The translations under genes and the position numbers were made by a program. This document shows, piece by piece, positions 4,890 through 9,716 of a stretch of DNA of 9,716 bases (the first letter of the stretch is position 1; each line of letters begins with the position of its first letter). The notes beneath the pieces were generated by a model. It was not told where the DNA came from. It made no database searches and saw nothing but the letters and a program-made list of their open reading frames with translations. The stretch is from an uncultured Clostridia bacterium (GTDB taxonomy: Bacteria > Bacillota > Clostridia > RUG12999), in NCBI GenBank assembly GCA_934792465.1, contig CAKVOK010000078.1:1-9716 (forward strand), given 5' to 3'.

Positions 4890-6686
4890 ATGTCACAGGA
4901 TAATATCAGGAATTTTTGTATAATTGCACATATCGACCACGGGAAATCCACTCTTGCGGACAGGCTTCTCGAAAAAACGGGAATGGTTCAGCAAAGAGAA
5001 ATGGAACAGCAGCTGCTGGACAACATGGATTTGGAACGTGAAAGAGGAATAACGATAAAAGCACGTGCGGTGCGTATGAAATACGAGCAGGACGGGCAGG
5101 AATACGTTTTCAATCTCATAGATACGCCGGGACACGTAGACTTTAATTACGAGGTGTCGAGAAGCCTTGCGGCGTGCGAGGGAGCGATTCTCGTTGTGGA
5201 CGCTTCACAGGGTGTTGAAGCGCAGACTCTTGCAAACACATATCTTGCCGTCGAACACGATTTGGAAATAATACCTGTTATAAATAAAATAGATTTGCCG
5301 AGCGCAAGACCTGAATTTGTTAAAGAAGAAATAGAAAACGAAATCGGCATAGACGCTTCGGAAGCGCCGCTTATATCGGCGAAGAACGGAATAAATATAG
5401 AAGATGTTTTAAAGCAGATTGTAAAGGCTGTGCCGCCGCCGAAAGGCGACGAGAACGCACCGCTCAAAGCACTTATATTCGATTCGTATTACGACAGCTA
5501 CAAGGGCGTTATCGTATATATAAGAGTAAAAGACGGCAAAGTGAAGCCGGGAACAAAAATAAAAATGATGGCTACCGGAGCAGAATTTGACGTTGTGGAA
5601 ACGGGATATATGCTTCCGCTCGGACATATCCCTTGCGACGGGCTTTCCGCAGGTGATGTAGGATATATTGCGGCAAGCATAAAAAATGTGCGGGATACGG
5701 CTGTGGGCGATACGGTGACTGAGGTGGACAACCCCACGGCAGAGCCTCTCGAAGGCTACAGAAAGGCTGTGCCTATGGTGTTCTGCGGTGTATACCCGGC
5801 AGACGGTGCGAAATATCCGGATTTGCGTGACGCACTCGAAAAACTTCAGCTGAACGACGCTTCGCTGACGTTCGAGCCGGAAACGTCCGTTGCATTGGGA
5901 TTCGGCTTCCGCTGCGGTTTCCTCGGCCTTTTGCATATGGAAATTATCCAGGAACGCCTGGAAAGAGAATATAACCTTGATTTGATAACCACTGCGCCGA
6001 GCGTTGTATATAAAATAAATCTGACGAACGGCGAACAGATAAATCTCGATAACCCTACGAATATGCCGCCGCTTGCGAATATAGAATCTATGGAAGAACC
6101 GTTCGTTCGTGCGGATATAATAACGCCTACGGAATACGTGGGAAATATTATGGAGCTTTGCCAGGACCGAAGAGGAATATACAAGGATATGAAATATATT
6201 GATACGACACGTTCCGTAATACATTACGAGCTGCCGCTGAATGAAATAATATACGACTTTTTCGACGCAATAAAATCGAGAACGAAAGGATACGCTTCGT
6301 TCGATTACGAGATGAAAGGCTATGTGAAGTCGAAGCTTGTAAAGCTTGATATGCTCTTAAACGGCGAGATTGTGGACGCTCTTTCGTTCATTGTGCATGA
6401 GGAAAAGGCATATGCGAGGGGCAGAAAAATCGCCGAAAAGCTCAAAGAGAATATTCCTCGCCAGCTGTTTGAAATACCTATACAGGCGGCAATCGGAAAT
6501 AAGATAATCGCCAGAGAAACCGTTAAAGCACTGAGAAAAGATGTGCTTGCGAAGTGCTACGGCGGCGATATAACGAGAAAGAAAAAGCTTCTTGAAAAAC
6601 AAAAGGAAGGTAAAAAACGTATGCGCCAGGTCGGAAGCGTGCAGATTCCGCAGGAAGCGTTTATGTCGGTGCTGAAGCTTGATTAG
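4890..6686 (+). CDS. lepA: Elongation factor 4 (LepA), back-translocating ribosomal GTPase
   Basis: A 598-residue translational GTPase, the normal length for LepA/EF4, which acts on the ribosome to back-translocate or remodel stalled complexes. All G motifs are intact: AHIDHGKST (13-21), the switch I RGITIKA (52-58), DTPGH (78-82), NKID (132-135) and SAK (163-165). The C-terminal half carries LepA hallmarks, including ALGFGFRCGFLGLLHMEIIQERLEREYNLDLITTAPSV and the LepA-only C-terminal domain ending GSVQIPQEAFMSVLKLD. The ATG at 4890 is backed by AAGG at 4883 and GAGGAGAA at 4873-4880. The end overlaps the next start by 8 bases (TTGATTAG). The lepA-hemW pairing is common in Bacillota. Isoleucine is written mostly as ATA here, more than in the SLH gene upstream. 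Confidence 0.98.
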   Translation: MSQDNIRNFCIIAHIDHGKSTLADRLLEKTGMVQQREMEQQLLDNMDLERERGITIKARAVRMKYEQDGQEYVFNLIDTPGHVDFNYEVSRSLAACEGAILVVDASQGVEAQTLANTYLAVEHDLEIIPVINKIDLPSARPEFVKEEIENEIGIDASEAPLISAKNGINIEDVLKQIVKAVPPPKGDENAPLKALIFDSYYDSYKGVIVYIRVKDGKVKPGTKIKMMATGAEFDVVETGYMLPLGHIPCDGLSAGDVGYIAASIKNVRDTAVGDTVTEVDNPTAEPLEGYRKAVPMVFCGVYPADGAKYPDLRDALEKLQLNDASLTFEPETSVALGFGFRCGFLGLLHMEIIQERLEREYNLDLITTAPSVVYKINLTNGEQINLDNPTNMPPLANIESMEEPFVRADIITPTEYVGNIMELCQDRRGIYKDMKYIDTTRSVIHYELPLNEIIYDFFDAIKSRTKGYASFDYEMKGYVKSKLVKLDMLLNGEIVDALSFIVHEEKAYARGRKIAEKLKENIPRQLFEIPIQAAIGNKIIARETVKALRKDVLAKCYGGDITRKKKLLEKQKEGKKRMRQVGSVQIPQEAFMSVLKLD

Positions 6687-7755
6687 AGGTGTTTACGTTC
6701 ATATACCGTTCTGCAAAAGCAAATGCCCTTACTGCGATTTTAATTCATATGCCGGTATGCTTGAATATGAGGAAGAATATATATCCGCTCTGCTGAAAGA
6801 GGCGGAGCGGTTCAGAGGAATTGAAGCCTGCACGGTGTATCTCGGCGGAGGAACTCCATCCGTGCTGTCGGGGAAATCGCTGAATCGGCTTATGTCGGGA
6901 CTTGGCGATATATTCAAAATATCGGAAAATGCGGAAATTACCATAGAAATAAATCCGAAAACGGCAGACAGGGAAAAGCTTATGATTTTCAAAGACCTCG
7001 GTATAAACAGACTTAGTGTGGGAATACAGTCGTTTAATAAAAATACGCTTAAAACTCTCGGGCGTATTCATTCGTCCGAAGATGCGAAAAATGTCGTTTC
7101 GGAAGCGGAAAAGCTCGGGTTTGACAATATAAGTGCAGATCTTATGTTTTCCGTTCCGAATCAGACGGCAGAAGAATTTGAAAACGATATTAAAACGGCG
7201 GTAAACCTTGGTGTGCATCATGTTTCGTGCTACGGGCTTAAGATAGAACCGGGTACAGTGTTTTATAAAAAAGGCGTGCAGTGTCTGCCGGACGAAACCG
7301 ACCGCAGAATGTATGCGAGAGCAAAGGAAATACTCGAAGAAAACGGCTTTTTCAGATATGAAATTTCAAATTTTGCAAAGCCGGGGAAGCGGTCGCAGCA
7401 CAATCTGCTGTATTGGAAATGCAGAGAATATGTCGGGCTGGGCTGCGGAGCACATTCTTATCTGAACGGTGAAAGATATTCGAATATAAAGGATATAAAA
7501 AAATATATATCGTCATGCGGAAGTGTGCACGAGAACGTGTGCGTTCTCTCGGAGCATGACAAAACGGAGGAAAGCCTGATAATGGGTATGCGCCTGGAAG
7601 AGGGTGCGGACTGCGGGCTTGTGCGCCGTTTGGGTACGGAAAAGGTGCTTGAAAAATATATCGAAAACGGATATATCAAAAAAGAAAATGAAAAAATAAA
7701 GTTTACGGATAAGGGATTTGACGTATCAAATTATATTCTGTCCGAACTTATATAA
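6679..7755 (+). CDS. hemW: HemW-type radical SAM protein (haem chaperone, formerly called oxygen-independent coproporphyrinogen oxidase)
   Basis: A 358-residue radical SAM protein. The cluster motif is HIPFCKSKCPYCDFNS with C12, C16 and C19 as CxxxCxxC. The CPYCDF form, without the fourth Cys of HemN (CxxCxC), marks HemW rather than a true coproporphyrinogen dehydrogenase. GGGTPS (56-61) is the SAM-contacting glycine motif. IEINPKT, INRLSVGIQSFN, ISADLMFSVPNQT and CGAHSYLNGERYSN are further HemW landmarks, and a short HemN-C-like domain follows. HemW proteins bind haem and deliver it to target enzymes. The start is TTG 6679, overlapping the lepA stop; no better start or clear ribosome site exists, so it is probably translated by coupling to lepA. 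No hrcA/grpE follows as in many Bacillota; a mreB-type gene comes 18 bases later. It is slightly shorter than the usual ~375 residues. Confidence 0.93.
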   Translation: MIRGVYVHIPFCKSKCPYCDFNSYAGMLEYEEEYISALLKEAERFRGIEACTVYLGGGTPSVLSGKSLNRLMSGLGDIFKISENAEITIEINPKTADREKLMIFKDLGINRLSVGIQSFNKNTLKTLGRIHSSEDAKNVVSEAEKLGFDNISADLMFSVPNQTAEEFENDIKTAVNLGVHHVSCYGLKIEPGTVFYKKGVQCLPDETDRRMYARAKEILEENGFFRYEISNFAKPGKRSQHNLLYWKCREYVGLGCGAHSYLNGERYSNIKDIKKYISSCGSVHENVCVLSEHDKTEESLIMGMRLEEGADCGLVRRLGTEKVLEKYIENGYIKKENEKIKFTDKGFDVSNYILSELI

Positions 7756-7773
7756 ACGAAAGGAAGAATAAAA

Positions 7774-8793
7774 ATGCTGAATTATATACAAGATGTCGGT
7801 ATCGACCTCGGAACGTCGTCTGTGCTTGTTTATGTCAAGGGAAAGGGAATAGTTCTGAGAGAACCGTCCGTTGTGGCGGTAAATGCCGTTACGAAAGAAC
7901 CGATAGCGGTTGGCAGACAGGCGCAGAGAATGCTCGGCAGAACGCCGGGAAACATCGTTGCCGTAAGACCTTTGAGCGACGGCGTTATCTCCGATTACGA
8001 CTATACGGCGAAAATGCTGCGTGAATTTCTCAAGGCTTCGTGCAAAACGAGATTCATAGGTCCGAGAGTCATAGTATGCGTTCCGAGCGGAGTTACGGAG
8101 GTTGAAAAAAGAGCCGTAATAGACGCAACGATGCAGGGGGGAGCGTCCAAAGTAAGAATTATCGAAGAACCTATTGCTGCGGCAATAGGCGCGGGAATAG
8201 ACATAACGCAGCCGTGCGGAAATATGGTCGTGGATATAGGAGGCGGCACAACAGATATAGCCGTTATATCGCTTGATGGCATGGTTGTTCAGGATTCCAT
8301 AAAGACGGCAGGCGACAAATTCAACGATGCCATAATTAAATATGTAAGAAGAAAATATAATATGCTTATCGGCGAAAGAACGGCAGAAGAGCTGAAAATA
8401 AACATAGGCTGCGTGATTCCGAGGGAAGAAACGCTGCGTTCGGAGATAAGAGGAAGATGTCTTATAACGGGATTGCCGAAAACAATTTCCATTTCGTCCG
8501 ATGAAATGGCGGAAGCACTGTTTGAAACGGCGGTTTTGATTGCGGACGCAGTACACGGTGTGCTTGAAAGGACACTTCCGGAGCTTGTAGGTGATATAAG
8601 CCAAAACGGCATTGTGCTGACGGGCGGCGGCGGTCTTATGTGGGGACTTGACATATTGCTGAAAAAACGTACCGGCATAGAGGTTCGCATTGCGGACGAC
8701 GCTATTTCGTGCGTTGCGCTCGGCACGGGCAAAGCACTCGAATACATAAACAAGCTTCAGGACGAATCCGTAAAACGCAAGCTGATTTATTAA
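7774..8793 (+). CDS. mreB: MreB/Mbl-family bacterial actin, rod-shape determinant
   Basis: A 339-residue actin-fold ATPase. MreB-family proteins polymerise under the membrane and guide wall elongation. The nucleotide motifs are complete: phosphate-1 IDLGTSSVLVY (10-20), the catalytic Glu region EEPIAAAIGAG (131-141), phosphate-2 VVDIGGGTTDIAVIS (152-166), and the adenosine motif LTGGGGLMWGLD (282-293). GRTPGNIVAVRPLSDGVISDY and LIGERTAEELK are strongly family-specific. The wording IHVKGKGIVL-like and NMVVDIGGG-like resembles Bacillus Mbl as much as MreB, so MreB and Mbl cannot be told apart here. ATG 7774 has AAAGGAAG (7759-7766) 7 bases upstream. It lies 18 bases after hemW. No mreC or mreD follows, which suggests an extra paralogue rather than the main mreBCD copy. 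Confidence 0.95.
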   Translation: MLNYIQDVGIDLGTSSVLVYVKGKGIVLREPSVVAVNAVTKEPIAVGRQAQRMLGRTPGNIVAVRPLSDGVISDYDYTAKMLREFLKASCKTRFIGPRVIVCVPSGVTEVEKRAVIDATMQGGASKVRIIEEPIAAAIGAGIDITQPCGNMVVDIGGGTTDIAVISLDGMVVQDSIKTAGDKFNDAIIKYVRRKYNMLIGERTAEELKINIGCVIPREETLRSEIRGRCLITGLPKTISISSDEMAEALFETAVLIADAVHGVLERTLPELVGDISQNGIVLTGGGGLMWGLDILLKKRTGIEVRIADDAISCVALGTGKALEYINKLQDESVKRKLIY

Positions 8794-8803
8794 AAAAGGT
8801 AAT

Positions 8804-8886
8804 AATCTCCTTATTTCTTGCCCTGCATAGGAGATTTTGCATTATATTATTTTATGCCGGTGCAGGGCGGCAGAACGGAGATTACA
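8804..8886 (+). promoter_or_regulatory. Leader with mutually exclusive RNA pairings that could hide the esterase ribosome site
   Basis: AATCTCC (8804-8810) can pair with GGAGATT at two places: 8830-8836, or 8877-8883, which is the ribosome site of the esterase gene. GCCCTGCA (8820-8827) is perfectly complementary to TGCAGGGC (8861-8868). If the first pairing forms (8 base pairs with T8811-A8829), GCCCTGCA sits in its loop and can make a pseudoknot with 8861-8868. If the second forms, both stems nest into a long hairpin that buries the ribosome site. The first hairpin is followed by TTTT (8835-8838) and might also end mreB transcripts. Complementarity is seen directly; switching is inferred. 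Confidence 0.5.
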
Positions 8887-9648
8887 ATGGCATTTATACA
8901 GCTTAAATTTTTCAGCGAAACGCTCGGCATACAGACCGAGGCATATGTAATAATTCCTCAGAAAAGCTCGGGCGGAGAAATAGGCATAGAAAACGGTGCA
9001 AAATCGGATAAATATAAATGCCTTTATCTGCTCCACGGCTTGAGCGATGACCATACTATATGGCAGAGAAGAACATCGATAGAACGGTATGCGCAGGAAT
9101 ACGGAATCTGCGTTGTTATGCCGAACGGCGACACGTCTTTTTATACGGATATGAAATACGGCAAAAAATATTATACATATGTCGCAAGGGAACTGCCGAG
9201 AATAATACGTGAATTTTTCAATGTGTCGGATAAACGTGAGGATAATTTCATAGCCGGGCTTTCTATGGGCGGCTACGGCGCTCTTAAAATAGGCATGAAA
9301 GAATGTGACAGCTTCTGTGCGGCGGCGGGTCTTTCCTCCGTGGCGGATATGATGAGCCAAAGAGAAACGTTCAAAAATGTTTTTGTGCCGATTTTCGGCG
9401 AAGATTATGAGATTCCGGACAGCGAAAATCTTTTCCGCATTGCGGAGGAAACCGATAAAAAGGCTAACAAACCGAGGATTTTCATGGGCGAGGGTACGGA
9501 AGATTTCATGTATGCGGACAATGTTCGGTTGAAAGAGCATTTTGAAAAACTGCATTTCGATTTCACATACAGAGAATCCGCAGGCACTCACTGCTGGGAT
9601 TTCTGGGACGAATATATCAGGTATGTTCTTGAATGGATGTTTAAATAA
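8887..9648 (+). CDS. Alpha/beta-hydrolase serine esterase (PF00756 type, tributyrin-esterase/EstA-like)
   Basis: A 253-residue, probably cytoplasmic esterase with no signal peptide. The nucleophile is in GLSMGG (S126). The likely acid is D206 in EGTEDFMYADN and the base H235 in SAGTHCWDFWDEYI, giving a full Ser-Asp-His triad. YLLHGLSDDHTIWQRRTSIERYA (47-69) supplies the oxyanion-side HG motif, and VVMPNGDTSFYTDM is typical of the esterase D/S-formylglutathione hydrolase group. Relatives hydrolyse short-chain acyl esters and, in some cases, acetyl or feruloyl groups on polysaccharides; the substrate here is unknown. ATG 8887 is chosen because GGAG (8877-8880) lies 6 bases upstream and family members begin with MAFxxxxFFSE. 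Frames from TTG 8818 or ATG 8854 run through the structured leader and lack ribosome sites. It could be read through from mreB or have its own weak promoter in the leader. Confidence 0.92.
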   Translation: MAFIQLKFFSETLGIQTEAYVIIPQKSSGGEIGIENGAKSDKYKCLYLLHGLSDDHTIWQRRTSIERYAQEYGICVVMPNGDTSFYTDMKYGKKYYTYVARELPRIIREFFNVSDKREDNFIAGLSMGGYGALKIGMKECDSFCAAAGLSSVADMMSQRETFKNVFVPIFGEDYEIPDSENLFRIAEETDKKANKPRIFMGEGTEDFMYADNVRLKEHFEKLHFDFTYRESAGTHCWDFWDEYIRYVLEWMFK

Positions 9649-9658
9649 TGTCTACTGA

Positions 9659-9705
9659 ACAAATGGTTTTGCGAAACCATTTGTGTGAAACCTTCGGTTT
9701 CACAC
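9659..9705. repeat. Two abutting perfect hairpins after the esterase gene
   Basis: ACAAATGGTTT (9659-9669) pairs with AAACCATTTGT (9674-9684) over 11 bases around a TGCG loop. GTGTGAAACC (9683-9692) pairs with GGTTTCACAC (9696-9705) over 10 bases around TTC. The hairpins share the GT at 9683-9684, and each holds GAAACC. No T tract follows in the window, so this is not a standard terminator. It may be an interspersed palindromic repeat or a transcript-end stabiliser. It starts 10 bases after the esterase stop. Confidence 0.7.
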
Positions 9706-9716
9706 CTAAAAACAGC

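Noticed and set aside
5409..6224. A 271-codon frame on the minus strand.
   Set aside because: It lies wholly inside lepA, with Arg/His/Tyr-rich composition typical of a shadow frame and no family motifs.
7726..8604. A 292-codon frame on the minus strand.
   Set aside because: It is the shadow of the mreB-type gene: no motifs, very high Arg/Tyr/Ser content, and no ribosome site.
8818..8886. A longer esterase start (TTG 8818 or ATG 8854).
   Set aside because: Neither has a well-placed ribosome site, the extra residues do not fit the family, and ATG 8887 has GGAG 6 bases upstream.

Overview
The window looks like chromosome from a low-to-moderate GC Gram-positive anaerobe of the class Clostridia. 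The basis is the strong AGGAG-type ribosome sites with TTG, GTG and ATG starts, the consensus sigma-A promoters, secreted SLH proteins, a copper-amine-oxidase-like domain on a BlaR1-type protease, and the lepA-hemW gene order typical of Bacillota. Genus cannot be told from the sequence alone. Every gene I support is on the + strand.

Layout. (1) Bases 1-60 are the 3' half of a 5S rRNA, followed at 76-109 by a strong intrinsic terminator, so the window opens at the end of an rRNA operon. (2) Bases 110-437 are AT-rich with no convincing gene. (3) Bases 438-3008 hold a two-gene signalling operon: a BlaI/MecI-type repressor, with a promoter that overlaps a likely self-operator, and a BlaR1/MecR1-type M56 membrane metalloprotease. 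The expected beta-lactam-binding sensor is absent; its place is taken by a copper-amine-oxidase-like domain and a C-terminal region I do not recognise. (4) Bases 3108-4512 hold a near-consensus promoter and two tandem secreted SLH-repeat proteins, the second very short. (5) Bases 4513-4889 are intergenic, with a doubtful 31-codon ORF, a terminator-like hairpin, nested inverted repeats and a perfect TTGACA-17-TATAAT promoter. (6) Bases 4890-8793 are a tight housekeeping cluster: lepA (EF4), hemW overlapping lepA by 8 bases, and a MreB/Mbl-family actin. (7) Bases 8794-9648 are a leader with mutually exclusive RNA pairings, then a PF00756-type serine esterase. (8) Bases 9659-9705 hold two abutting perfect hairpins that end the window.

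How the parts may work together. The repressor and protease form a sense-and-derepress pair: the protease senses something outside the cell and inactivates the repressor, freeing the promoter at 438-466. The divergent sensor suggests the signal is not a beta-lactam, or is detected in another way. Its proximity to two exported SLH proteins hints at a cell-envelope role, but no operator match was seen at the SLH promoter. LepA, HemW and MreB are core translation, haem-trafficking and cell-shape functions. The points most worth a second look are the alternative RNA pairing that could hide the esterase ribosome site (8804-8884), the sensor-swapped BlaR1 protein with an in-frame internal start that would encode a secreted sensor alone, and the near-identical layout just downstream of the -10 in the SLH and lepA promoters.
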